From assembly GCA_000149265.1 (NCBI GenBank), contig CH001698.1, forward strand, positions 158,098 to 222,097: DNA of 64,000 nucleotides. The letters run 5' to 3'. Numbering within the stretch: position 1 is the stretch's first letter; every line of letters begins with the position of its first letter. The stretch comes from Ciona savignyi (Eukaryota > Chordata > Ascidiacea > Phlebobranchia > Cionidae). The notes beneath the pieces were generated by a model. It had not been told where the DNA came from and made no database searches. It worked only from the letters and a program-made list of their open reading frames with translations. Below, piece after piece: positions 25,123 through 39,059 of this stretch. Made by a program: the position numbers and the translations under genes.

Positions 25123-28100
25123 TTACGTTGATATCGCGTGAGTATTGACATGACTTAATTCATAATCTTTTTGGTTTACGTTTCGCTTGCGAAAGAAGAA
25201 AACGAACAGAAAAATAATGATTAGGAGCGTGACGAGGCATCCGAGTCCAATAAGAACGTAGAGAGTTGTTTTGTCTTCTTGAGGCTGAGTGGTCGTACCT
25301 CCGTTACCACCTGGATTACCTAAAATGTCAAAATTTGTTACATTCGATTTTTACCTTCAAATCTAAAATAAAACAGGAAGATCCACTTACTCTTAGCAGT
25401 GCATTTCCCATCCACATTCTTGAAGGAATTTTCAGTGCACAGGCATTCTTCTAAGTTGCGAATGCGATTTACAATGCAAGCACCGAGCCCACAGTCTTTT
25501 TGGCAAACGGAACCTAGAGAAAATAATGAAAAAATTGTCAAATCATCGAAATTATTTTACTATTACAACAAGCTAATAAGCGGTTGGTTGGTTCTTACTT
25601 GGTGCACGAACAAGAGCAAGAAGTGCCGTTCCTGTATTTTCCTCATTTGCTCTTTTGAATCGCAATGTAATGGTTCGCTTTCGTCGTTTCGAGCACTATT
25701 AAAATTGTTAAAATATAAGATCGTCTTTAGTAGTTTATTTTATGCCCATGATTTTTATTTATTATGTATTATCTTAAATCGTAGCTAATCAAATTCCTAA
25801 ACAGCTATAAAGTTCAACTCTAAAATTTAAAATATTAACATGTGTTTTGGTTTTATTCAATAGAATTTCTACGAGTTCCATTAAATCATGCCATTGTGTC
25901 GATTAAAGAATATCAACTTACAACTGTGGTACAATTTGACGTTCCCGTTTTCCTGCACGTCGAAGCTTGAATGGCAAGTTCCAAAGAATCGCTTATCGAG
26001 AAATAAAAAGCATGAAATCGAAATGAAGCGAAAGTCCCAACTCCTTGATTTATGGTCGATACCGTGTCGAGCAATGAACTGAGCGATGGGTTAGAAGCAG
26101 GGCAACCGTTTGAACTGCAAAATAACGTTTTAGCACGAAGGTTATGATCAGTGACGATAAAATAATAGAATTAGGCTTACTCTGTAAGAGTAACGGATTC
26201 CGACGTTCCGGGTGCGGAAGCTACAACTGAACCAATCCTGATGGTAATGTCGTTGGAAATGGTGGTTGGGGTGGTAATCTGCAAAACATCTCTTATTTAC
26301 CAAGTAAAAGTACAATTAAGTTTATTTTGATTTTAAGATATGTTTTACTAAATTTTTATTAAATTGCATTCACTTATCTACGGCATTTATAGATACACAT
26401 CCAGTCATTCGAATACTATACATCAATGACTTTTTATTTATACCCTGGCCCATTTATTCATAGGTTCACGCAACATACCTTAACATATACTGGAGTATTT
26501 GTAGCTATTGGTGCATTAATTGCATTCGCGAGCGAGGCGTCGGTAAATGCTTCTGCTACGAAATCAAGGCTATCTCCGGTACCAGGTGGAATGACGGGCG
26601 AGACCACGATACTAAATAATTAAAGGTATTAGCTTTGATTAAAACCTATTATTTTTACTTCTAACATAATTCACCATTGGCGTTAGTTACAAAAAGGTTA
26701 TGTACACATAAATAAAAAATAAAGTTTGATAATATGCGATTTCATCTAAACAACTTTACATTACGCAACCCAGGACCCTTACTTTCTTGTGGCGTTTATG
26801 GTAATCGTTGCATTGATATTGGTAGGAAAGTTGCAATATATAGGAATGTTGACAAACTGGCCAAATACGATGGTTGCTGCTGGATTTATATTTGTGAGGT
26901 TCCACGAGTATGTCAAGTGGCTGGAGTTGGTCTGCAGTTTTACAAAAGAAAGTTTAAATAATTTTGACTTACATTTTAAATTCATTTTCCGAGTTATTTA
27001 AGTTTGTTTCATCTTACCGTAACTGTGGGGTCACAAGCTCCACTGAACTCTTGAAAGTTACCATTGGCGGTACCCGTGCACGAACCGAGGGTCAAATTAT
27101 TCGCGTCTATTCCGAGATTGGTAAAATATGGAATGAAGGCCGCTACAGAAACAGCCGCACTAGTGCAGTTGAAAGAAGTCGGCAGATCTGTAGTGTTACA
27201 AACGGTCAGCAATTTTGTAGAAAAACTACAATTATTAATGAATAAAGTAGTAGGCTAGAGTAATAAGAGTAATAATGCAATGTAACAATTAAGAGAGTCA
27301 TTTTACATAATACGATAACTACCATGATAGATAACTTGTAAACAACCAAAACGATATGAAGTCTAACTGTTTTTCATTAGATTATGTTTGTAAACTGATA
27401 ATAATTTAAAACTTTCTTCATTCTTACCGCAAACAGTTCCATTGGCCAAGTTACTAAGTGATGATTTATCCGCATGAGTTACATTGCAAGCACATTGAAA
27501 TGTTCCGTTTAGATTAGTGCAAGAGCCGCCGGTAGTTGAACAGTTTCCATAGTTTGTAAGACATTCGTTAAAATCTGTTTAAATAGTTATGTTAAATTGG
27601 TTACAGCAAAGATAACTTTAAAGTTCAATATATAATTTTCTGAAAAATAGTTTAAAAAATGTTCACTTAACAAACGTACCTCCTTTGCTAAGGATGGGTG
27701 CTGAATTTATTTGTGATGTAAAAGTAAACCCCGCAATGATAGCTTGGAAAGCGTTATTGTCCTTATCTGCACCGGTAAAGCAAGTCTCAACAATGTAGTT
27801 CGTTTGACTTCCGTTCCCAGATACCGATTCTAATGTAACGGCGGAGGTGTTGAAGGAAAACATTGAAGCGTTGACCAATTCATTCAAAGCGTTCACCACC
27901 TGGTAAAGATTTCATGGTTTATGTTAAACTTGAATCACTGCCACTTTAGTTTAATCTAAAATTTAAACATACCCGCTGTCTGTACATCGGCGCTTCTTGA
28001 CGCCAGAGTGGCACCTGTCCCAACTTCCGACGATATAAGCTCTGACCTGAAGCAGTAATTGAAGGATCCTGCACCTGAAAAGAAATTCGATACATAATTA

Positions 28101-30520
28101 ATCTCTGTGATTAAGAAAACTACTAAAGTTTAACTAAATTCTCACTTGTGCAAGTGACACCGTTGCCATTAAATCCCGTGTTACAAGCGCATGTGAACGA
28201 AGCCGCCGGTGTATTTGTGCAAGTTGCGTTGGCGTGGCAGTTGGACACACCTGTCATACACTCATCGATATCTGTTAAAAAAAAGTGTCGTTAAATTCTG
28301 ATGATAAAACTTGTTGAACTGAGTTGGTTATATTTCTAATCATTATTTGCCAATTCGAATACAAATTGATAACCAGTTTTAAAAAAATATATTAAAAGAT
28401 TCCTCATATTTACCAGTGCAACTTGCAGCTCCAGTACCATTTCCAGTATATCCCGTATTGCACGCGCAAGAAAACGACCCAACATTGTTAGTACACACCG
28501 CATTAGTATCACACGGTGATGAGGTTGTACATTCGTCGATATCTGTTAAATATGATACGTGATTTTATTAAAAATGTATGAACGTGTTTAATTAAATTTG
28601 TAATCGAGAACTCAAAAATTTAGATATTTTTTATAATAAAATGATTCATTCTTGACTAACCCCACCAACTTACCGTCGCAAGTGATCGGGTCGTTGGTAG
28701 CATTTTGGTTAAAACCAGAGCCGCAATTACAGGAGTATGTTCCTACACCATCAACACAGGGCTTGCCGCTACACGCCGTCGCTCCCAAATGTGTGCACAC
28801 ATTAAAATCTGCAATACGAACGTTTAAACCAATATTCAAGAACACAAATCGGGCCATGGTTGTTTAACAGAAACCTACCAGTACAATTCGTGCCACTGCC
28901 TGTGAACCCAGTAGTACACATACAAGTAAAACTTCCTTTTGTGTTGGTACAAGTGGCATTCGCGTGACAGGTTGATGTTCCAGTCGCACATTCGTCAATA
29001 TCTGTAACAAATGTAGCATTTACAATAACATCACGATTTAGTAAGGGGTATATGTTCGTAGTACAGATAACCTAAAACATATATTATATATTGTACTTTC
29101 AACCAAAGTGCCAACATTATTTTTGGCAAAATCTTAGACTGTAGACTTACCTGTGCAAGTGGGGTTGACGCCTGTCGACTGATAACCCGTCGGGCAGCTG
29201 CAGGAGTAAGCTCCAGCAGTATTTGTACAATTTCCATTACCACAGATCGTGTTGTTTGAGCATTCATCAATATCTAGGAAATAGTTTAAACGAAAAACTT
29301 AAAGTAAAATTCTAATTGGAAAATTTGGATAGAAATCTTAATTGTGGGTTATCGCTACGTCAACATACATATAGCACACTAAATAAAAAACGATAAAAAA
29401 TATATATGTTTCAGCTTTGTATAAATCACCTGGGCAGAATGTTCCGTCGGGAATTACTGTTGTTGATGCAACTGTAAAACTTTGTGTGCTTGCAGTTTGA
29501 TTGTAACCGGAGTTGCATTTACATCGGAAAACCGAAGGTCCGATAACTGTACACGTTGATTCACTTGCGCACGGATAGGTGTCGGCTGTTGTGGAATTCG
29601 CCCAGGCGTTTCCATCACAAGGGTTCGAGACTAAAGAAATTTAAAATACTTAAGAGACAAAATGTGAAATTGCTTTGCCTATGGGTCTACTTGTAGTAGT
29701 TTTCACCTTTTTGGGGATTGCGGTGTATAAAAAAGATTGGGTCGCCTCTTGACATACCGGTATAATGAAAACACAGCAATTTATTTATGGTTTTATTTAT
29801 TTTTAAATATTTATTTAGCTATGCCTGCTATCGATAGCAAATAAAATTAATTAGAGACATCAAGCACACCATGCCTTATGTGATTAATTTTACCGTTTAA
29901 TGCTGGATTTGTAAGCTGGTTCATGATTCGGTACACTTCAGATACATTGGCGGCCCCACCACTGGCGTCAACGTTGATTGTTGATGTGCCAGTATTGACT
30001 TGTACTTGGTACAGATACAGAACTGCAAATAAAAACAAAAATGTTATTTTTTTCCAACACATGTAACCGTCTTTGACAGAACACCTCGCCTTAAAATCCC
30101 AGTAAGTTTGATTTTAAGCAGTTGGTCAAAAACAGTTATCACATGGTAAATCTCCAAATTATTGTTGCGAATTACGGGTTATCGAATTAGTGCTACACCG
30201 TAATATCGCGTTTACAAAATGCGTAACTAAACTGTTAAAATATGGACTGAGTTCACCTAAGGTGATCTATATATTAGTGGATTAAAATATTATTAATGAC
30301 AAATAATTAATTCGCTAATAGAAAAGATTTTGTTTTATTAATTCCGTAATATAACGGATTCTTTTGTAATTGTTCTACTTAATCATAATAATAATTTCTA
30401 AAAAATAAAATGATTGTTTAAAACTGTTCGATAAATACCGGCATTCGCGTCTACTGCTTCGGCGTAAAATGTTCCAGATGAGAGTAAGAGCAAAACTACA
30501 AAGCAAGATGAAAACTTCAT
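25123..30520 (-). CDS. EGF-ZP membrane protein, gene C (paralogue of B)
   Basis: Nineteen exons corresponding one-to-one with gene B: 30439-30520, 29894-30022, 29430-29630, 29151-29273, 28879-29001, 28674-28808, 28414-28542, 28146-28271, 27973-28074, 27680-27899, 27428-27574, 27018-27187, 26783-26931, 26479-26611, 26181-26278, 25922-26114, 25599-25695, 25391-25513, 25123-25319. The first four ZP exons have the same lengths as in B (170, 149, 133, 98). Domain order is the same: signal peptide, N-terminal domain, six EGF-like repeats, SEA-like region, EGF, ZP, basic site KRRKR, Cys-rich module, membrane segment and tail ending [10 protein letters not shown]. The sum is 2677 nt, one base over a multiple of three. 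The mismatch is at the junction of 27973-28074 with 27680-27899, where the donor reads gcgg/gtatgt. Every other exon is open, so a sequence error, polymorphism or unusual splice site seems likelier than decay. Confidence 0.85.
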
Positions 30521-33500
30521 TTTTATTTATATTTATCTTAAATTTTACTTGCTGTGATAATCTTGTATATTAACCTTAAATATAAAAATTGTTAGCAAAT
30601 TAGTAACCGTATAATGTCCTATAAACTGTCTAAAATATTTTAAAGTTAAGTTTATTTCAGCGGCCGTTGGCTTAATGAGAAATCCAGCGATATCGATTTC
30701 AGAATTCCTTGTTTCAAGAACCCTGAAGAGACTTGCTTCGCTTTCTAATGTCTAATTATCTTAACCCATCACCGGCTTTATATATTGTACACCCAGAGCT
30801 GTGACGTCATCAACGTATGGAAAGGAAGAAAATCGAAAATACTTTTTTTACCCAACTCATTAAAAAAGAGAATGAGCATTGTATTTTAAAGATAAAATTT
30901 CAACTGAAACCGCTCAACTTTTTTTGTTTGAAAATGGGCACTTTCTCCTTATTTTATCATTCTCGTTTTTGGGACATATTTGGAGTTTCTTTGTATAGGT
31001 ACCAATTTAAGGGGTTTGACGACGTTTGATAGTTAAATGGATTATCATTGGCACTTCTTGCATTAAACTTACAAAACAATTGTATATAATGATTTAAGTT
31101 ATTGTTTTTCCTAATATGTTTCTACATTAGTTATTTTTTAAATCATAAACAAATGTTAACTATTCTTTTTACTTAATATGAAAATGTCGTATATAAATGC
31201 ATGATTATACCATAATTTTAGATCATATTTTTTATAAGCCAAAAACCAAAACGATCGTTGGCAAATTCCGCTAATTTTACTGACGTTGACGATCAGATCT
31301 TTGTTGTCCAGTCTACCAAACCACGCTAAATGAAGCAGAAGAAGGGATAACGAAACATAATGGGCGTACCCTTGAATGGTTCAATTGACATGTAAGTGAT
31401 TAATTTCTCCCTTTGTGTGCCCCGTCACCTATACAACATTAATAGCTGTATTCGAAAATAGTGAAGTCCAGGAAACCGCTCCTTCAGCTTTTTTTCCTTC
31501 CGTATATATCTGGCTAGCGTTTTTCATTGGAGTGCCACTGTAATAAAACTAAAACTGCGGGATTCTTCGGCGCATCAAACGCTTCCGCGACCTCCGTTCA
31601 TTCACTTCCTTGGTCGAAAAAAACTGTCAGCGCAAAATTACTGATTTTCATCTTATAGCAGTGTTAAATCGTATGCAAATATAGCGGAAACCATTGTTTG
31701 ATATAAAATGTGTTAAAAAATGCATTGACAGACGCATGACAACAAGTCCACGCATAGCGGTTTATTTAAAACGCCAACCATTCAGTTAGTTCCAATAATT
31801 TATGTGTTGTATATTCGTAATATGTGTTCATTATGTTAATTTTCGCGATTTTGATGTGTAAAAAGAAATCGGTGTTTTGATTTTTTTTTCTATTTCGTTT
31901 GTGTAACGTCAATAAGAATTAACGTGAGGCCGTCTTGGAATTATGGCTTCTTTGTATTATTTTAACCAAAAATGTGAATCTTGACAATATTTGGTTTTAA
32001 AGGTTTGTTTGTCTGTATGTTGCGTATTTTGTTCCACCGTGCTTTTTTTGCTAATTGGTCGTCGTAAATACCTAAATTTTCGCATCACACATGTTATTCC
32101 CGGTCATGCGCAAGCCCCTATACCAACAGAATTAATCTAAAATGTGGCTCGATCACATGAGCTTTCTATATGCCTGTAAAAACCAATGTTGGATTAATCC
32201 AGCTGAATTGTTCACCCGTGCAAACACAGAGGCTAGCATTGCGCAATGTTGGGCGCGAAGGGGTAATGACGACGCCCAAGTAATTGTCTCTCCGTTATTT
32301 CTTTCCACTGGTGCATGTCAGAGCATTTGTCATAACAACATTGATTCCAAAAATAGTCACTAATCCGGGACAAAACAGGCGTGGCCGACAACGATTTCCG
32401 CTAATAAATTTGTTTCTTTCTTGTAAAAAGAGAACTATATTTCTCTCGCAGCTGAACTATATCATTTCAAAACGGTGTACAGCCGAAAACATGTGTTAAA
32501 CACCAATACTTTTACACAGGCTTCTGTTTACGGTTTTTTAACAATAAACGTTTTAAAGGTAAGTAATTGTTTGGGCATCACTTGGCAACATGATGTTCTT
32601 CTTTAATGTAACGAAGGAGCCAAACAAATAAACTAAACTAATCAAACATATACAGTAGAACCCCGCTTACCTGACCACCTATGGGACCGTGATCAAGCGG
32701 TCGCGTTAGCGGGGTGGTCGTGTTAGTGAAATTTGATTTGCAGCAACTGGTCGTCATATGCAGCTTAAACGTCTGCATTTTTACTAAATTTTCACCAAAT
32801 GCCATTATTTTTATCAGATACTGCAGAATGAATTTAATACTAAAGTTTATCTTGTAAGATTCAGTTATGTTTGCCACATTTTCTTTCGTGTGCGCTCATT
32901 TATTCTTATTGTTTTGATCATAAAAGAAATTGAACGTTATTATTTTGGTGACAAAGGCAAATAATTTAGCACATGTGTTCACTTAAGCGGAGTGAAATTT
33001 GAAGTTTTGCACCAAAATATGGCGGTCCTGGTCTGGAAACCGGGGTGGTCGCGTTATTGAAACAGAATGCAATGTATTACCATAGCAAATTTTTGGGATC
33101 GCACTAAAGTGGCCCTGATAATGAGGTGGTCGTGTTATCGAGGTGGTCTCCAAGCGGGGTTCCACTGTAGTACCAATGTGTTTTAGGAGCATATAGTTTG
33201 ATTTGCAGATGAATATATATTTTGAGACAGATGTGTTTTTGGACAGTCACTCCCGTATGCGGTTGACGAAAGGGCGTACCTTTATCTATTTAAAATAATT
33301 TTAGATTGTTACTGAACAACTGAACTCGTCATACTAACCCTCTACAATGCCGTTATGTTGCGCAACGCAATTTGGACCCGAATAGCATCCCACGTTGTGA
33401 CGTCATAAAGTGCTTGATTTGTCATGTTTAAAGGAATACGCGGGCGTGGTGGCATGACGTCAGCCGTCGTGCTGGATATAGAACGAAGGATTCATATGCA

Positions 33501-35279
33501 GACCCCCAAGTCTCACGCGATGGACAATGCGTAGTTGTTGCGTGGGCGACATTTACACAATGTGTAACGGCATTAAACCCGTTACCCATTGTTACTGCAC
33601 GAGGAGAAATGAATGATATGTGACAGAAGACGAGAATTCGATCCTGCTATTTCTCAAAAAGATTTATATTTATTTATACTGCTGTTTTATTTCACTACGC
33701 GCCTTTCCTTTTTATTGTCAACCCATTTAGAGTCGCACCTCGTAATTACGTACATTCTCCGTTTAAAATATCCTTTGAAATAGAGTTGGTTATTTTGAAA
33801 TTCGTTTGAGCATGACGACAATCAATCAAATTAAGTAATTTTGCTAGTAAATTTTTAATCAAGGTTAAGCTAAATTTTCTTGTTAATTTGTTTTTTGTTA
33901 TTTTAATTTGAAAGATGTTGTGCATTATTGCATCGTATTCTTAAAGTTGTTCGCTTTTTTGTTTTTTTTCAATTTCCTATTTGACATTTTCTCTTGAAAA
34001 ATAGCTTCCATAATATAACCTTTAGAGGTTCAACCGACCTGAAAGATGCCCGCTCAAGTTGAATCTCCTTCCCTTTACCCTATGGGTGAGCTTACGTAAA
34101 TCTGTTTTCAGCACGTAAGCCGGTTTCATATGTGGCGTAACCGTTCTATATTGAGTGGATCGTCTGCCACATATCCTCTAAGTTACGTCGACATTCCAGC
34201 TGGTGTACGCCATGACGACGATGACCAACATAATAAAACAACAAGTGAGAAATTCCTATGTCGACGACGTGCAGTTTGTGCACCAAAAGTGAAAAAAACA
34301 ATCTTAAATCTCCTAATACGGTACATAATTAAAATATATGTGGTGGCCGTGTTGTTGTTTTAAACTGTTTTCTTTTTACTTACAAACTTTCAGTATGCAC
34401 TTATTGATTACAATTTGTTGTTCCCGGTAGTTTACAAGAAGGTCAAATATATATCAAAAGTCTAGGAGTAAGTTTGTCCCCTGGTAAAAAGGATCAGTTT
34501 TTGCCAACAGCGCCACGCACTCACCAACATGGGGCACCGGTTGGATGCTGGGTTATACTTAAAATACTGGTGGATTAGAAAATTAAAATTTCAAGTTTTT
34601 TAAACGGCTAGCTGGTATTCTGCCGAGAGCCATCATGTTTTTGGCTTAGGTCAGATAGAAATATTGCTTTGTAAATAAGATACACGCCCCATTAGATATC
34701 TCAGGGCTGGAGTAAGACTCTATATGGCCATGTCCACAAGCCTTCGTGAGTGGCTATGTTAAAATTGGCCTAACGCTGATGCTACATGAACGATCGGTTA
34801 CTACATGGGTCGGCATATACCGGATGTAATTGTGACACTTACTTTATTAAAAAGCATCCAGTTAAATAGACTTAACTATGGGGATATATATTATGTGCAA
34901 CTTTATTAACGGATTCCATTTCTCTGTAGCTTGATGCCATGCCCATTGTTATATCGTAGGTAAATCTTGCAAATATAAGTTTACCATCCTACGCTGTTAC
35001 GGTTTGTTTATATACACGATTATAAATCGTGTATTTGGAAAAACAATTCATTAAGTAGATGAGAAGGTTCAAAAAGGGGTGACATTTAGTAAAATCTGTC
35101 ATACCAAACATCAATATAAAACGCCGTTGATTTAAAAAGGTTTAATTCAATTTATTTTTTATCACGAAATAGCAAAGTTACGCAAGTAATTACTCTTTGT
35201 TTTAATATAAGATAACGCATAAAATCTGATAAATAAACACATTTCCCTTATTAAAATTTTTAATCTATTTATTTTTCCT
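30521..35279. other. Intergenic region upstream of gene C
   Basis: A long non-coding stretch. The part next to 30520 should hold the gene C promoter. A 515-bp inverted-repeat transposon lies at 32653-33167. The frame at 34130-34363 includes an Asp-rich run but no recognisable domain, start context or partner exon, so it is not called as a gene. Confidence 0.4.
32653..33167. mobile_element. pogo/Tigger-like MITE with TA target duplication
   Basis: The left end is CAGTAGAACCCCGCTT and the right end, inverted, is CAGTGGAACCCCGCTT (15 of 16 match), flanked by TA at 32651-32652 and 33168-33169. The sub-terminal regions share ggtggtcg(t/c)gtta motifs in inverted arrangement. TA duplication and this terminal sequence fit the Tc1/mariner-pogo group. 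No transposase frame is present. Confidence 0.85.
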
Positions 35280-35439
35280 TGGTTTAATGATTACGGTTTT
35301 AAGACATTGTTTTTACGAACATGAAACATATTTAACAGGTCGCCCTATATAACAGACTTGTATTTTAGAGAAAGCATTCTTCGTAAGAGGTATTAAACAG
35401 CGTTTTTATTCGAGCAACTGTCGGAGAGACCGAATAGTG

Positions 35440-35557
35440 ATGTTTAAATGTGAAATTTACTTGCTGTGTGGCTTTTAAGTCTGCACCCATTTGAATGCAA
35501 AAGCGTGACGGGTGCTGAAAAGCCACACAAGCTTTTACTGTCCTTCGACGGATTCAA
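35440..35557 (+). pseudogene. Broken copy of ENPP exon 1
   Basis: This matches ENPP exon 1 (41235-41356). It begins with the same ATGTTTAAATGT and ends in the same motif plus donor (gacggattcaa/gtaa). Read from its ATG it stops after 12 codons. A one-base frame shift reopens it as a hydrophobic leader followed by EKPHKLLLSFDGF, one residue shorter than the intact gene. The only possible exon 2 remnant is ctgacaggt near 35820. A dead tandem duplicate is the simplest reading. Confidence 0.75.
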
Positions 35558-37861
35558 GTAAAAACAAACCTTATTGTATAGATCTATCTAAATAAGAATT
35601 TGTTTGAATGTAATCTGATTTAGTTGTTCGTGGGTGTTCCTTTACGCCTTTCCATTATATTGCAAAGTGCTGATGGCCAGTTGTCACGTATACTCATGAA
35701 ACCTTTGATTGCGAATTTTAGTTTTCATCATTAAGTTATCATTGAGTTTAGTGTTCACAAAAACAGCTGGAAAATGATGGTTCAATTTATTAAATTTGAT
35801 ACTTTAATAAGTCGATTCGCTGACAGGTCTCATGTGGAAATTGTGACTTGAATATATTTTACCAACTATTTTATTGTTGTGAAAATATACAATATTGTAA
35901 ACATGCTTGCAAAATTTAACCACTATTTCTGGAATAAAATGTATAAGTATTTTAAGACTATTTGAAAATAACTTTAATAAACATTATTTCTGAATGTTTA
36001 GTGTACAAAGGCACTGAATTCTTTCTGCAGGTAAATTGGAAATCATGACCACAGAAATCATGGTTTTTTATCGAGTTTTACTGCCAACCTAGCCTGCGAG
36101 CACAAGGTAAACTCATATACCTGAGTTTAAACAACGGTTGTTGTATTATCCGCCAGAATATTATATATTGCTTATTTAATATTCAAGAATGTGGCCAACT
36201 AGCAACGAGGCAAATCAGTTATGTCTTCTGAACAAAAAGACATGATGGAAATTCCTTATATGGTCATGCTTATGTGTTCAATCGGGGAATCACAATATTG
36301 AATACCTCGGTATTTAACAGTCCTTTATCACGCGGTAGAGTCTTATACGGCTGTTCGACTCTATAATTCCAATATCGGAATGTACTTAAGTGGCATTAGA
36401 ATTTTAGTTGAATTACAATTTTTCGCTGCTTCCATACAATTGTGAATGATTATTAGCCTACATGCTTCACTGACCCATGGAAACTCCCTTGGTTTTGTCC
36501 ACTCCCACGTAATCTATGTTTATTTTATGACGTCAATATTTGCCTTTATACATTTCGCAATATTATACAGTGTATGCAATCCCTATACACAGTTTAGACA
36601 ACATTAAAAACAAAACAACATAAGTTAATATCAACACCTATACATCACATAGAGAATGGTGTAAAGTAATTAAACATCGCCCGCCCATAAGTTTAGGGTT
36701 AGATTGGTCCACGCATTTTGACTATGATGCGTGTTATCTTTTAATCTGCCTTGCTAAATAATAATTACAATTTGGCTTCATATTTACTCTGACCGCTTTA
36801 TGCTTGGTTGGGTGGTTGTGGGCAACCCATTTATGTTGACTTAATCACATAAATTCACAAAAAGTTGTTCAAAATTTGACTCTAAAACTTTTAAAAACTG
36901 TGTTAAATATATCTTAGAATCTTTTAAAAAATATCTTATTCTTTTCTTTAAACCATTTTGTATCAGGCGGTTTGTACTGAAAGGATGACTTGATTAAAAT
37001 CGTGTTTCCATGTGTAAAGCCAACTGTATATTTTATAACAAATAACCACTTGATGCTTAAAACCCGTACGACTAAATACAACCTTTCTAGTAAGCTTGTT
37101 TATTAAATATTTATTGCGATACGTTCCATTAATGCATAAATTGTTAAAAAATAGATAAATTTGGTCAATAATGTAAACATGGGTATACACCAAAACCATA
37201 TAAAGTGCTCTTAATCAATCTTGCATGAAGTGCCGCACAATTGTCTGGTAAATGCGGTGGATATAATAATGAAGGTTAGATAAGTTTAGGAAAGTGCTCA
37301 TACTGCTATTCTTTAGGTTTCTAAAGACCACAATCCATTTCGCAATACACATTTCGAAGTGTGTGGGGCCTATGCAAATAAATAATTATAACCCTTGAAT
37401 TAGTTCTGTTCCTTTTTTATTGCAACAAACGAAATTAAAAGTATATTTTTTACTACAATAGTTAATAAAACACATTTAAAATAATTAAAGTTTTTATTTA
37501 ATTAAAGCACTCATTGATGATTTTTAGAAATTTGCAAGAATACCACATAACTACTATCGTAAAAATGCCACAGAAAGAAGATTAAAATAATAATTTAAAC
37601 AAAAATTTTACATGTCATATGATATAAATTTTGTGGGTAATTCTTTCCGCCTATTATATATCAAAGTGCTGATGGCCAGTTACCGCTGGCTTATGTAAAC
37701 AAATTTTGAAATTTCTTGTTTCAAAATCATAAGGTATGTTTTCGCTTTAGAAATACAGCTGGATAATAGTAGTTAACTTAATGTATTTTGGTTTGAAAAT
37801 CTTTAATGTCCGTGTAATTATCTTGGCACTTTAGTCGAAATGTTTTAGATTCGAAACTTTT

Positions 37862-37974
37862 TTTTACCGAGCCAAGTTTTGAACCCATGATGGGCTCGTC
37901 GCTAGGATCGTTTTTTTTGTATAGAAGTCGGTAGACGTATCGGTCGCGTTAACCATTAGGCCACACGACCGTAC
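37862..37974 (-). mobile_element. tRNA-like SINE, family B, copy 2
   Basis: A minus-strand copy. The plus strand reads accgagccaagttttgaaccc, the complement of the B-box end, through to ccacacgaccgt, the complement of the head. It is inserted within the second ENPP relic. Confidence 0.72.
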
Positions 37975-39059
37975 TTCAGATTCGACTGGTCGCTTGCGAT
38001 TCGGTTGCATACTTAGGGGCGGCACTTAGCGGATCGCGGGAACTTTTCCCATTCACGGGGATAAACTTGAATATCCTATTCGATCCTATTCTTAAATATC
38101 AGTGATATTTATTCAGCTAAATGTTATTCGTTTAATACTGAGGATGAAACTCAAGTAGTTTTAAATCAGTGGGTCTTGTTATATTTATATAATTTGGTTA
38201 CCTAATAGATTTGACATTTCAAATTGTGTTACTATACAATTGCGAAGGGTTATTAGCTTACATGCTTCACTAACCAATGGAAACTCCCTTGGTTTAGTGC
38301 AATGCATGTAACCACTTTTCGTTTTCTATTGTCAATATTTATCTTTCATACACTTTTTTTAATATAATACAGGTTATAAAAATATTGCAAACATATCATT
38401 AGAAAATAATGCCCACACTTACATTACATATAGAGTGTGATATAATGTTATTATAGATCACTACCCACCATCAAGTTTAAGATAAATTCGGCATAAACGA
38501 GTTGCAAGTTATAATAACGACGTTTATCATTTATGCATTATTTCCCTTTTTAGTTGTTATAAGACAAGGATTTAATATTATTTTTAGTTTTAGCAAAACC
38601 GGTTTATAAATATGGCCCTTTTTCATAATTATATTATTGTAATATGATTATGAGGTGAAATGCCGATTCGTTAAATTTTAATATAATCCCCGTTATGTAT
38701 GATTGTGTAGTTAATGTGGCCGGAATATGTAGTTCTACATCAACTTTTAAATTTTGATATTTTTTACTTAAAAGACGAATTGTTTAAAATTTTGTGTTTT
38801 GTATATACTGTATCTTACATAACAATAAAAATCTTGGCGCTTAATTCCGGTATGACCGAAACTTCTTTTTAAATAAATATTTATTGTGATAATTTCCAAC
38901 AATGCTTAAATTGTTTAAAAACAGTTTAATTTAATCTATATACAAGCGAGTAAAAAGTTTATACGTTTATACACTATATAAAAGATAACTTTATAATGTT
39001 CTTATTAACAATACTGCTAGTGTTGCACAATTGTTCAGTTAACAGGGTGGATTTAGGAT

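Larger units (their letters stand above)
35280..39020 (+). repeat. Two diverged copies of the ENPP 5' region
   Basis: Segments at about 35280-37290 and 37370-39020 match each other and, more weakly, the 5' flank and intron 2 of the intact ENPP gene (about 40990-42560). The clearest matches are 36431-36500 with 38231-38300 (tacaattg...tgcttcact...aaactcccttggtt) and aaagtgctgatggccagt near 35664 and 37663. Similar 'gcacaattgtt' stretches occur in all three copies. Only the first copy keeps an exon 1 relic. Confidence 0.6.

Noticed and set aside
34130..34363. 77-aa plus-strand frame with an Asp-rich run
   Set aside because: A nearby acceptor-like and donor-like sequence exists, but no upstream or downstream exon continues it and no domain is visible.
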